DNA of 64,000 bases from Dugong dugon. Lineage: Eukaryota; Chordata; Mammalia; Sirenia; Dugongidae. The position numbers and the translations under genes were made by a program. Shown piece by piece: positions 37,801 to 47,800 of the stretch (position 1 is the first letter of the stretch; every line of letters begins with the position of its first letter). The stretch is taken from assembly GCA_030035585.1 (NCBI GenBank), contig CM057469.1:33758501-33822500 (forward strand). The letters are read 5' to 3'. The notes beneath the pieces are model-generated. The model saw nothing but the letters and a program-made list of their open reading frames with translations. It had not been told where the DNA came from and made no database searches.

Positions 37801-38601
37801 TAGAGGGAGCGCTTCCTTAAGCCTCGGGCCCTCGGTGCCTCAATCTCTCCACCCTAGTCCCAATGTGTCGCATAGCTCCCTGCCTCAGGGAAACACCCAG
37901 CGTAGACATAGGCCAATATGTGCCACGTGTGCCAGTGCACTTCCGCAGTCATTGGCCAAGATCCTGCGCTGCTCCGGCACTGTGCGGGCGCTGGGGGAGG
38001 AAAGGGAGCACTCCGGGACCTGCCCTCAGACCTCACGGGGACAAGAGCCCTCGGCGTTCACGCCGCAAAATGAAGAGTCCTGTGCGGCACCGCGGGGCAG
38101 CAGTCAGCTCTGCCAGGGGCAACAGGGGCAGATGGAGGCAGGAGGGTTAGAGGTATGGTTTGGGAGGCGCAGCCACGTGAGCTGGGCTGCGGATGTCCCT
38201 GCCCATCTACCTGAGAGTGCATCACCCTGACAGCTGGAAAAGCCCCCAGGCCAGCGCTGCGCAGCTCTGAGGCCCCTAGTCCACCTCGCTCTTCGCTCCT
38301 GTCCCTCCTGACTTCCGTTGCTCTTTTGCAGGTGCTGACCAGCGTCCTTTTCGAACTCAAAGTGGATAAGGGCAAGCAGCTCCCAGAGGCAGCCCAGCAG
38401 TCCGGCGGGCCTGAGGCCTTGGAGGTGACCCTCAACAGCCCGTTCCTGTTCGTCGTCTATGAGCAGCGTGCAGCCACTGTCCACATCCTGGGTCGCGTGA
38501 CCAACCCGCAGCCCAGGGATGGGACTCCGGGCCAGAACGTGAGGCCTCAGAAGGCAGGCGTGAATTTGTTACCACAGTCTTCCACTTTTCCTTCTCGTTA
38601 G
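31033..38601 (+). CDS. AGT: Angiotensinogen (SERPINA8), spliced CDS
   Basis: AGT is the secreted, non-inhibitory serpin cleaved by renin to give angiotensin I. The CDS joins 31033-31855, 35802-36069, 37394-37538 and 38332-38601, which is 1,506 bases or 501 residues. Residues 1-24 are a signal peptide ([20 protein letters not shown]...). Angiotensin [11 protein letters not shown], is residues 25-34 and is followed by Leu. The serpin body is recognisable throughout ([53 protein letters not shown]-like [22 protein letters not shown]). All introns are GT-AG and in phase. The ATG at 31,033 is the only sensible start, because the upstream ATG of human exon 2 is ACG here. Two sequons are visible in exon 3 (NTT, NDT). 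Oddities are the missing N-terminal cysteine, Tyr where human has Cys138, and about 26 extra C-terminal codons. Confidence 0.96.
32092..32470 (-). mobile_element. RTE (BovB-like) LINE 3' end in AGT intron 2
   Basis: The minus strand encodes the end of the RTE ORF ([46 protein letters not shown]) and the terminal tail with gtgccgttgagtcagttctg. It is 5'-truncated. Confidence 0.88.
32484..32696 (-). repeat. AfroSINE subtype 2 in AGT intron 2
   Basis: A-rich end (aaaaaaaccaaacc), tail, body (tgctccatagggttttcaat) and head in minus orientation, about 14 bases after the RTE fragment. Confidence 0.9.
32740..32885 (-). repeat. MIR relic in AGT intron 2
   Basis: Reverse-complement MIR: tttacttactgatgaggaag, agagaagcaaagtgacttgt, gcaagatcacacagccacat. 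Confidence 0.75.
33000..33600 (-). repeat. L2 relic in AGT intron 2
   Basis: Long, diverged reverse-complement L2: cagaaacagcaag-type segment (agagaacagcaagtggcttg), ttgagagcctttgagatgct, gtgcaatagtccaggcaaac. It is related to the relic at 8,770-9,400. Confidence 0.55.
35290..35420 (+). repeat. MIR relic in AGT intron 2
   Basis: tcagttcctagctcagtgag, gagccatggtttcctttgcc and ggttcagtgcctggcag fit the MIR order, with weak conservation. Confidence 0.45.
35802..36069 (+). CDS. AGT: AGT exon 3
   Basis: Acceptor tttccag at 35,795-35,801, donor gtatgg at 36,070. Encodes [21 protein letters not shown]... to KKNLAPR, 89 codons with phase-1 start and phase-2 end. It carries two potential N-glycosylation sequons (NTT and NDT) and the conserved CLLLIQP segment. 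Confidence 0.95.
36070..37393 (+). other. AGT: AGT intron 3
   Basis: 1.32 kb. It contains a CATC/CACC tetranucleotide array at 36,250-36,369. An AT-rich, probably old repeat lies at about 37,020-37,220, family not assigned. The acceptor is ctccccag. Confidence 0.85.
36250..36369. repeat. (CATC/CACC)n tetranucleotide microsatellite
   Basis: About 30 units of catc, cacc, ctac and tatc variants in AGT intron 3. The mixed units suggest an old array with local expansions. Confidence 0.92.
37394..37538 (+). CDS. AGT: AGT exon 4
   Basis: Acceptor ccccag at 37,388-37,393, donor gtagca at 37,539. Encodes (R)[20 protein letters not shown]...NLRVGK, colinear with human AGT ([18 protein letters not shown]). 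The donor is weaker than the others (gtagca rather than gtaagt). Confidence 0.94.
37539..38331 (+). other. AGT: AGT intron 4
   Basis: 793 bases, GC-rich, acceptor ctcttttgcag. No repeat recognised. Confidence 0.85.
38332..38601 (+). CDS. AGT: AGT exon 5, coding part with extended C-terminus
   Basis: Encodes [16 protein letters not shown]..., then [15 protein letters not shown] and HILGRVTNP. Human AGT ends four residues after NP, but here the frame continues for 30 residues ([10 protein letters not shown] ... STFPSR) to tag at 38,599. The DNA around 38,510-38,550 still resembles the human stop region (catgaggcc...ccagaac), so translation enters what is 3' UTR in human. The extension is basic and proline-rich, with no domain that I know. 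Confidence 0.88.
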   Translation: MLTSVLFELKVDKGKQLPEAAQQSGGPEALEVTLNSPFLFVVYEQRAATVHILGRVTNPQPRDGTPGQNVRPQKAGVNLLPQSSTFPSR

Positions 38602-39080
38602 TCCACTTTGGCTGGAGAAAGGTCATTTCTCCCTGGTAGAAGAGTTGCTCTGTATAATGAGCAGCAGGAACCTGGCGCCCCCAGACTTCCCAAGGTGGTT
38701 AGCTGTATTGTGGATAACAGGGTGTGGAGCCCAGAACCAGAGTTAGCCAGGACTCCTGTCCTGGAAAGAGCCTAAACAAACTAACTTATTTTAGAAGCCA
38801 AAAAGGGTTTCCTTAATTTTAACTGAGAATAGAGATTAGGTTTTGAAATTAAAACAATTTTTTTCATTGCCTTGGGTTTATATTCCACTTACTGAATGTG
38901 AGAATATGAATCTGACTGGTATGTAGTCTCCACAATACCTTAGTTTTTCTTTCATGTACCATTTGTGCTTTTTGAAAATTTCGTTATGAAAAACACAAGC
39001 ATCTGAATTCATGTTGGAATGTAACAACATGATCGATTACCCCTTGTGTTATTAATAAATGCCATGGAACAATAAGCAAA
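38602..39080 (+). terminator. AGT: AGT 3' UTR and polyadenylation signal
   Basis: The 3' UTR follows the stop, and an AATAAA at 39,054-39,059 lies about 450 bases downstream. The cleavage site is estimated at 39,070-39,085. Confidence 0.75.
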
Positions 39081-39804
39081 ACATTTATATCTTTCACTCA
39101 GCAGCAGAACAGATATACTAAGTTAGCTGACAGACTGTACAAACACAGTGCTTTTGAGGACCTTGAGCCATGTTTTGGATAGAATTTCCATGAAGGGCCT
39201 GGGTTGGTTAGTACCTACTAGTTAAAAGTAACTCCTTGCTTCTCAATGAGGAGTTTTAGGTGATGCCTTTCTCTGGACACTTCAGTCCATAAGCAGTGCT
39301 GGTCATTGTTGGTGGTCATTGGTGTGATGGACAGATGGGCACCTGTTGGGGGTGCGGTACCTCACTTGCAGCTGTTAAAGGGACTGGACAGGCTGGCACT
39401 TCTTCCTTACTGGTGACATAGGTTCATACTGCTGCTTCTACTGTGCCTGGGGAGCAGAACATAAATCAACCTTCACATATAAATATTTGCAAAGTGCTTT
39501 CTGTTGAGCATCTCTGCCAGCCCCTTGGGTGGGATAAAGCCTACACCTCCTAAATCTGGGACAAGGCCAGATGAGGGCTGAGTACACAGCAAGCCCACAG
39601 CTGCTGGCTAATAACCATGAAGACGCTTCTTTGTAAAGCACTTTATCTTCCTCTTCCCTTTCTACCTTCTATAAACATTGGAATGAATAAGATATTTACA
39701 TACCTGTTAGCTGTTGATAAGCACTAAGAAGACAAATGCAACAGTGCAGAGGGGTGGGAGAGGGGATGATGGTTTCAAAGTTTACAGAGTTCTTTCACTT
39801 AGGT
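39081..39804. other. Intergenic between AGT and COG2
   Basis: Unassigned sequence downstream of AGT with no gene or repeat recognised. Confidence 0.4.
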
Positions 39805-40008
39805 AGGAGCCTTGGTGGTGCAGTGGTTAACTGCTCAGTTGCTAACCAAAAGGTTGGCAGTTCAAACCCACCAGCTTCTCCATGGGAAGAAGATATGACA
39901 GCCTGCTTCCGTAAGGATTATAGCCTTGGAAACCCTATTGTGTGATTCTACTCTCCTATAGGGTCTCTGAGTCAGAATCGACTTGACCACATGGGGTTGA
40001 TTTTGGGG
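39805..40008 (+). repeat. AfroSINE with target-site duplication
   Basis: Full head (ggagccttggtggtgcagtg), body and tail. Direct repeats ttcacttaggt (39,794-39,804) and ttcactgaggt (40,009-40,019) flank it with one mismatch. Confidence 0.93.
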
Positions 40009-40369
40009 TTCACTGAGGTGATTTTAGGGGCTTTAGCAGAGTGTCTGTGGGAACTGCCCTTTCACTTCTGCCCAGGCTCCCACTGCACACTGAGCCCAGT
40101 GGACAGCGGCGCTCTCAGGGGCTGTCTGGAGCAGAGCATGCTACAAGGACAGGCAGGAGGCTGCTCCTCCAACTTAGGGCCCACGATGAGGCAGAAAACA
40201 GCAAGGATATCCTTCAAATCTAAGGGCAAGGTGTGAGACAGGATATTCAGATTCTCATCTCACATTCCCGTCTCTCTCCAGCTCCAACGTTGAGAATGTC
40301 AGTGTGTCCTTGAATGTCAGTGTGTCCTTCCCACCACCGTGGGCGTGACTGTCTGATCAGGGTCTATCG

Positions 40370-40540
40370 TGGCCAGGGCGTGGAGGTCAGGAGCCTGGGT
40401 TCCAGAGGGGGACTGACTGGGCGGGACGTAGAGTATGTGACTGCCTCTCTGAGCCTCAGAGCCCTCACTGGTAAATGGGAAATGCTTGAATGAAGATATG
40501 AATAACCACTGCCATATCCATGGCATTCAGTATATGAGAG
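40370..40540 (+). repeat. MIR relic
   Basis: tcaggagcctgggttccaga, tctgagcctcagagccctca and ctggtaaatgggaaatgctt follow the MIR plus-strand order. Confidence 0.6.
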
Positions 40541-41454
40541 ACACGACTTCCTGCCCGTAAGTCCTGTTCTGTGGAGGTAGAGCAGCTACAGAGGTATGGG
40601 CCTGTAGGCACCTGGACATGCTCACTCAGGTGAGGCCTCACACCATCATCAGCAGCTGGAAGGCTGCCAGCGCATGTTCTGGGCTCCTTGGAAAGTACTT
40701 CCCTTTAGTTTTTGTCTTCAGGAGACAGTAGCTGGCACTGATGCTGCCAGTCACCCATTCAAGAGGACCACTGCCAGGTAAGGGCTGGGCTGGTACTTGG
40801 GGAGCAGAGACGGTGATGTCTCTGGGGAGGACCTCAAGCCTTCAGCCCTCTTGGGAGATAGGCAGCACCTCTCCCTTTTTTAAAGCTGAAGGTGAAGATT
40901 TTTGCTGATGGATCCTCTTAGGTCCTGGCAACCCTTCTCTAGCTACCCCCTTCCCCATTCCCCAGATGAGCTCCTGCTTTCTGCATTTTCCTGGAATATG
41001 TATCATACACATACCGAGGCTTTGCAGCTGATTTCTGTGGCCTGTCATCTCCTTACAGAGACCAAATGAGCCTGAGCAAGGTGTGCCCATTCGTCAGAAA
41101 CGCCCCACCTCACAGGCAGCATACTCCACATCCTCTTCTGGCGAGATAAATACAACACAGCAGTTACCCTTGGCATAGGCTGTGATCCGGGCTTCCTGCT
41201 CCCTCACCAAAGTGCTGTGAATTCTAAGTGCTCATCACAGTCCCTTTGTTCACACACGATGGATTCTGTTCACTCCAACGGTCCCTATAGTTCTTTGTTC
41301 ACTATTCACCATCATTCACCTCTCAGCACTTCCTCAGTTGTTCCACTCTCAAAGGCTCAGTGTGGGTAGGTGCCTGGCACAGGTCCTCCTGTTTGGGTCT
41401 TTTTGAAACAACTTTTGGATGCCAAGTGTCTTGGGAGACCTGGAAGCCCAGGGA
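40541..41454. other. Intergenic, nothing recognised
   Basis: No exon or repeat that I can name. Confidence 0.35.
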
Positions 41455-41600
41455 GCAGAGTGCTTTAAATCTTGCTCCTCCAAGTGTGGTGTCTGGACCA
41501 GCAGCATCAGCATCAGCATCAGGTTGTTAGAAATGCAGAATCTCAGGCCCCACCCCAAGCCTCCTGAATCAGAATCTGCATTTTTGCAGGATGCCCAAGT
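41455..41600. repeat. MER5A-like hAT relic with (atcagc)n
   Basis: tggtgtctggaccagcagca, gaaatgcagaatctcaggcc and gaatcagaatctgcattttt match MER5A. A small agcatc repeat occurs at 41,500-41,520. Confidence 0.65.
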
Positions 41601-43903
41601 ATGCTTACTAACATTTAGGAAGGCTGCTTTAAATGGTGCACACTGTGTCGACTTCAAGCATAGCTTTCCAGAAGGGGTAGTGGCCACCAGTCAGTCACCC
41701 TTTAGTTTAAGCTCTCAGGTAGATGACACATCTTAAAATCACAACTCTGACCATGGCGTTTTTTTAAAAAAATTTCTAAAACTACTGCAAAAAAAAAAAA
41801 AAAGATCCAAATACGTATTGTCTATTGAATTCAGAAGTGCCAGCTGGGTGCCAGGCTTTGTGCTGGTCACTGGGGGCCAGCAGGAAGCCAGCCCAAATGG
41901 CTCCTTGCTGACTCCTGCAATCACCAGTGACGCCATCCTAAGACGTAAACAGGGATGTTGTTGCCCAGTGACAGCCAGGGGAACAGAACATTTGTGTTTT
42001 TAACTTTATTTTAAAAATGCAACTGGCAATAGACTGACCAATTTCTTCTACTTAGCAAGCTGCTTCAGCTTCTGGCAGTTGCTAGGAGCACAATGTTGCC
42101 AACTGACTGCTGTTCTCCAGCTTTTTTTTTCTATGCACACAATTATAAATGGGAAGTTAGTTCAGAACAGATCTCTCAAACCTTACAAAGACACAAAATA
42201 CCCAACTTTCTCAGATTACTTAGCGCAAAGGTATTAATCCTATTGTTTCAACTCTTCTAAACATTTCTTCACTGAATTCTACATCTTCCAGGGATTGAAA
42301 GTGCTTATCCCTTAGACAAGGCAATTATTTAGCAACTAAAATCACTTTGTCGAAGATTTTGGCTGGAAGTGAGCTCTGGAGCTACAACATCCATGGCAAT
42401 ACTTCTCATGGCCCACCAAGGATATTTAGATCCCAAATTTGTTCCTAAAGTTTAGAAAATGGAAAGATTTTGGTTACTCATTTTGCAGCAAAACCTGATT
42501 TGAACAGAAATGAGGGTATTTAAAATCTTTGCATTTCACTACAGAAACTGTACTGAGCAAAACTACATCATCTTTTTGCTTCCTCCAGTGTTGAGTTCTT
42601 TATGTAACAGAGAACCAAACAGGCAGAACTCATTCCCTCTACTGCTCTAAATTACAAGCCGTCCTTCTAAAGAAGACTGAAGGGCCCTGGTGAATTCTTT
42701 CAACACTTGTGGCAGATTATCCTGATGTGGCCTAGACCAAGAGCTAGATATTGTTACAATATTACTCCCTGAAAACACAGTAAAGAAACAACTTGAGGCT
42801 TGCTAGAAAGAATTCAGAGTGTACAAAATATGAACTCTGAACTTTAACTTGCTTAAGAACAAGTCAGAGTTGAAATAAATTCAAGACACGGACATGAGGT
42901 ACCAGCAGCTTCCTTCTCTATAGTTTTACACTTGTAAGCACAACACGAACCAGTAGTTGTGCTCAGTATAATTTCTGTAGGGAAACTTACTGCAATGCTG
43001 GGCTCAAGTTGTCCTGGGTCCTTTTCTCCTGATTAGGCAAACTGCTGGGGTTCTGGAACCTCATTTTTGATAGTTATCAGTATCTGACAAAACAGCAAAC
43101 GTGGCATATAGTATAGCAAGTAAAGAGTCAAATCAAATGAGCATTAAAAATAGATTCCTATACAGAAAGTTGTAGTTTCACCAGAGGCTCTGTTTAGACT
43201 GTGTGCTGTTTGTTCCCTTCTGCGAGTTTGGTGTGTGCCCACCCACTGTCACAGTTGACAGATGGCACTTGGGAAATGCTAGGAAGGTAGGAGGAGAAGG
43301 GAAAGCAATAGTTTTACCTGGTAACTTTATGGAACTTGTGATTGTATAAATTGATTGATTACTGAATCTGCTTTCTTAATTCCCTACCATTTATTTCTTC
43401 TTTTCCTTTTTCTCTTTATAGCTAACCACTGAACAAAGAATAAGAGGTTGAGATGAAAAGAAATGGAAAGGCAGAGGAATAAAAATGCCTGCCTTCATAA
43501 AATCATCAAACTGAAAGGGACCATCGCTCTCAGGGTAGAAGCTACAGCTAAGCACAAACTCCATTAAGCACGATGCTCCCCCCAAAAAAAGTGTGAGTGA
43601 ATGATCCAACTAAAACCTTTCAGTACCTCTCTCCAGTATTTCTAACTCTTCTTATTAGGACGTTCTTTCCATCCTATACTTATGAGTAGCTGCAGAAAGG
43701 GCAGTACCTAGGGACTTCCATGATAAGGTGCGTTGATTCTTTTCCCATGCAGCACAACTCCCACTAAGGGACTGTAATAGGCAGGACCCTTCACCAGGTG
43801 CTAACAAGAGGCATTTTCCTGTAAGGAAACATCTGTCTTTTATAAGGCACAAGCGACGAGCAGTATTGTGCTAAATTGGCAAATGAAAGGTGCACACACT
43901 TCT
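41601..43903. other. Region downstream of COG2 (possible distal 3' UTR)
   Basis: No other gene is recognised. Further minus-strand AATAAA motifs occur near 43,390 and 42,005, so longer COG2 3' UTR forms cannot be excluded. A short A run is at about 41,790-41,804. Confidence 0.4.
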
Positions 43904-44468
43904 TTTATTCAGGAAATACAATTTTTCCTACTGTCGTAGCTCCTGAGAGAGGTGTGACGAATAAGCATGATCAGAAGCACTGTGCTTAAATACCAGTGTT
44001 GACGGGGAACCCCACTTCATAAACTCTCTTAGAAAGTCAATACATTGATGGTTATTGTCATTTCAGAGAAGGGCGCTTCCATACAGTGAGCTATGGTCGC
44101 TCACTGCAGTAGTCTCTTCTACCTGCAGGTTTGGGAGACAACTTTGTGCATTCATATTTACTTTAATCATATTTTAGAAATCAGCTCTTCCATGCTAAGA
44201 TTTACAGTAAAAATAATTTGCTCTGTAAACTACAGTACAAAGTTTCAGATGTCTTAAAAACTATCTTCCATACAATGGAAAAAGGCTTTGTGTTCTTCTT
44301 TTTGCGTTAAAGAAGACCCAGATATGCTGAGAAAAGATGCATTGACATGTTGCTGGAGATACGCTGGAAGCACTTCTTTGCTACATAGACTTAGTAACAG
44401 AACAGAGCCACTTCCTTCCCTTTGGGCTAGAAGTCCAACTTTCTCTCCCCCAGGATCTTCCAAGATGC
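43904..44468 (-). terminator. COG2: COG2 3' UTR and candidate polyadenylation signals
   Basis: After the stop the minus strand holds ATTAAA (44,162-44,167) and AATAAA (43,904-43,909). The latter is followed by a GT-rich stretch (gtgtgtg), as in a real poly-A site. The 43,904 signal would give a 3' UTR of about 570-590 bases. Which signal is used cannot be decided from the sequence. Confidence 0.6.
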
Positions 44469-44570
44469 TTAAGGCTGCTCTGCTGTTGCCTGGTCCTTGG
44501 CTGCAACAACAAGCTCTATGAGAGCTGGAAAGCTTTTTATGTTGCTTGCTTGCAGGCCCATCTTTTGTAT
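44469..44570 (-). CDS. COG2: COG2 terminal coding exon
   Basis: Acceptor tttgcag, then IQKMGLQASNIKSFPALIEL...AEQP and stop TAA at 44,469-44,471. 33 residues. It is not visible as a long open frame but matches the human C-terminus closely. Confidence 0.94.
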   Translation of the reverse strand: MQKMGLQASNIKSFPALIELVVAAKDQATAEQP

Positions 44571-44859
44571 CTGCAAAGGCCATGAGAGAATGAATTATAT
44601 CACTATGATCTCAAGCTGAAGGTGAAAAATGACCCTTATAAAAAACAAAACAAAAAATCCACTCCCCTCACCCCTCTAATCAGAAAAAACACAGTTCTCT
44701 AGAGATCGGTAGGATACTTTTTCCTTTAGAGCAAAAGATTTACTTATTGTAAAACTTTAATTTTTAGGGTCACACACTTAGCATTCTAAGCAGCCAGTTT
44801 GTTAATTTAGCTCAGTCCATCAAATCAGACCCTTACCAGGAAAACAGCCTTTTCTGTGG

Positions 44860-44893
<34 letters not shown>

Positions 44894-47800
44894 AGAAAAG
44901 AAAATTCGCAGTAAGAGAAATAATAAACTATTTTTTAAGTAGACCATTTAAAACAAAAGTATTAAACCAAGCTCTTAATTTCTTAACATATCATCAACAT
45001 TTCTTAAAATCTGATGAATTGAAAACACCTTGGCACAGCAACTATTATGGATTATTTTGGTACCTAAGACATGGCATAGTATGTTCCCACTTTTGTTAAA
45101 AACGAAAACACACAAACCCAAAGAAAGATCTGGGAAGATATACGCCAAAGTGTTTGTTGGTGTTTCGTAGTTAGTTTTGGGGACTGAGATTATGGCAGTG
45201 CCTTGTCTTCTCCTTCCTCTCTCCCTCCCTTTCTTTCTTTTGCTTATCTGTTCTTTGCATTTCTGTAACAAATTTCCTTGCTTGTTAAAAGTCTTTAAGT
45301 TTTTCTTGTGAAATAAATATGACAACTGAATTTTTGCCAGCTATACCTCTAAATTCACCCCAAAGCAGAAAAAATTTACATTTTTAATGACAGCCCAGAG
45401 ATGTAAGAGATACTTCAGTCAGCTAGAAAACCAAGTATTTTCTGATGGAAATTTTACAATGTCACTTCTTTCTCTCTGAAAACACAGTTATTCCCTTGAG
45501 GATCTACTGCTATATGGAAAACCTGGCCGGTCTCTGAACCCCTGAAAGTTCTATGACATGACACAGAAGCCACTTTAGTGAAAATACAAGTGCATGTTGT
45601 CCATATCTGCCTCCTAAGTGATATATATATCAGGACTCATCCATGTGTCATGATTCTAAAATCTGTTTATAGAAAGCCTACAAAACCAGGCAGAGATGCA
45701 AGGAAGTTACGCTTAGACAATTTCTCAAGTACCACAGGAGGGGTAAGGCTTTTCTAGTTCTTCTAAGTCAAACCAACAAATATTTCAAAAGATACTGACT
45801 TAGCACTAATTATGTCTCAGGTACCTTCTAGGTAGTGGACAAAAATGATAGCCACCTCAGTCCTTGTGAGCTTACAGTTTAGTGGGTTTCATGAAGATGA
45901 GGGCAAGTGAACAAAGATGTCAATGGCACTAATTATCAACTCATGAGATTTCAGATAGTTAATGATCAATATTTTTCTGTGTTTTCTTTTTCATAATTCC
46001 TAGGTGCAAATTCCTGACTTTCAAAGTATTTTGAGGCCCTGACCCTTTTCTTCTTAACACTTGGGAAGTCAGCTCCCTAGGTACCTCAACAGCATCGTGG
46101 CCCACATGAAGCATCAGGCAACTTCCCACCCCTCAGAATTCATTTTCAGAGTTGCTGGAACGGATGACGCTGACCATTACCTGCTCTCCTAAGTGCTCAA
46201 CATCTAAGGCCAACTGTAGCCTAATCTTGTCGTCATCGCTCATGCCGCCACTGGAGCCAACGGGGTTGGGTGAGGTGGTTTTCCTAGCTTGTTTCAGCCT
46301 TTTTAGACTCTCCTCCATTTTTTTCACAGAGTTCAGTACATCTGACACGGTTTCATAGTACCTTGAGAACAAGACATATTTACTGGTGAAACGGAAGTCT
46401 TTTCATATAACATCGAACACAGTAATTGGCTTCGTGGACAAAAACAGATTTTTAAGATAAAAAATTAATCTCCAATAAAGCATTCAGCCATGGGAAATAC
46501 TTAATGTTTCTTAAAGATTTTGAGAATAACATGGTCTTAATTCTCCAGTACTACGTTTTCTCAGAACGTAAGAGATAGGTACATGGGTTTTGTTTAAAAT
46601 TTTAATCCTGAATAGCAAGAAGAAATTGAATTGTCTTTCATATATTCAGGGTGAACATATACAGCACACTGCACAAGCGCAAGTAGCAAGTTCATTTATA
46701 ATCAGTTCTAGGAACAGCTTATCTTTTAAAGAGTAAAAGTATTTTAAAATTTAAAATAAAATCAATTACCTTCGAAATATACTTAAGCATGATTAGATTT
46801 CCAAATTATAAATGAGTTATATTTCAAAACTTTGTTTACAAACCACTACTTGGCATTTGGAATACATGTGCCCATAAAAATATTATAAACTATTGTTATA
46901 TTGTAAATTAACCCACAAAGGCTACTTAATTCTAAGTAACTGAAATAATAAAACGCTGTTATGAAATTAATAATTAAACAAAAGTTAACAATTAAATTGA
47001 ATATTTTTTAATATCTTCAATGCTGGCATTTGGGGAAAAGGAGATTTAATTAGAAATGAAGAGACATTCAATCACAGTGATTCTGAAGATTTCCTTGTAT
47101 ATTCAAGGGTTTTAGACACTGATTCTTTATCAGCTGTAATTCACTTCAAAATGTATGTTTTCTATTTCCTGATTACAGGGTCTTCCCAATCTAAGCCCTG
47201 ATTATCTGGCATGATGACAGCCATTTTTGGACAGGGAGAGCTGGGCAGAGACTAAGTATTAAAGGGAAAGATGTGAGTGGACTTGTGAGAATGATGTCTG
47301 TCTTAATAGAGTAGTGAAAAGCTGACATGTACAGAGGGAGCATGGGATGTGCTTGCACCCCAAAGTAGAGGACGGAGCTGGTGGGGCAGTATGTGACCCG
47401 AGAGACCAGGGACAGGTAAACACAGACCAGCTTGGCTATAGTCGCAGGGGTAAGGGATCCCTTGTGTGGGATGGGGGAGAAACCACACCTCGGTCTGCAA
47501 CATAAATGGGCAGTCTGAGTCAGGCATTAGAACTAATGGAGTGCCTACCCTCCAACGTGTGTCCAGTGACTGCATCTACACACAACTCAATAGTCTTAGT
47601 GACCTCTGCCTTAGAACTCTTCTAAAAAAGTTCCGTATGTTGTACTTTGAAGTTACTTACTTATGAGTGCTCTCAGAAAGTGCTCCTTCTAACCACTGCT
47701 GAATTATTGCTGGTTTAAGCTTATCCTTGTGTTCACTCTGAAGCTGGTAAAACGGCTTCAAAGCACTGTCCACATAGGAGGAAGCTTTAGTTGGGACCTC

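Larger units (their letters stand above)
44571..46180 (-). other. COG2: COG2 last intron
   Basis: 1.6 kb, holding a 29-base A run (44,863-44,891, plus strand) and an L2-like relic at 45,790. Nothing else recognised. Confidence 0.8.

Noticed and set aside
46133-46180. Alternative COG2 C-terminus by reading through the donor at 46,180
   Set aside because: The donor is good and the true terminal exon was found at 44,469-44,570, so read-through would be intron retention only.
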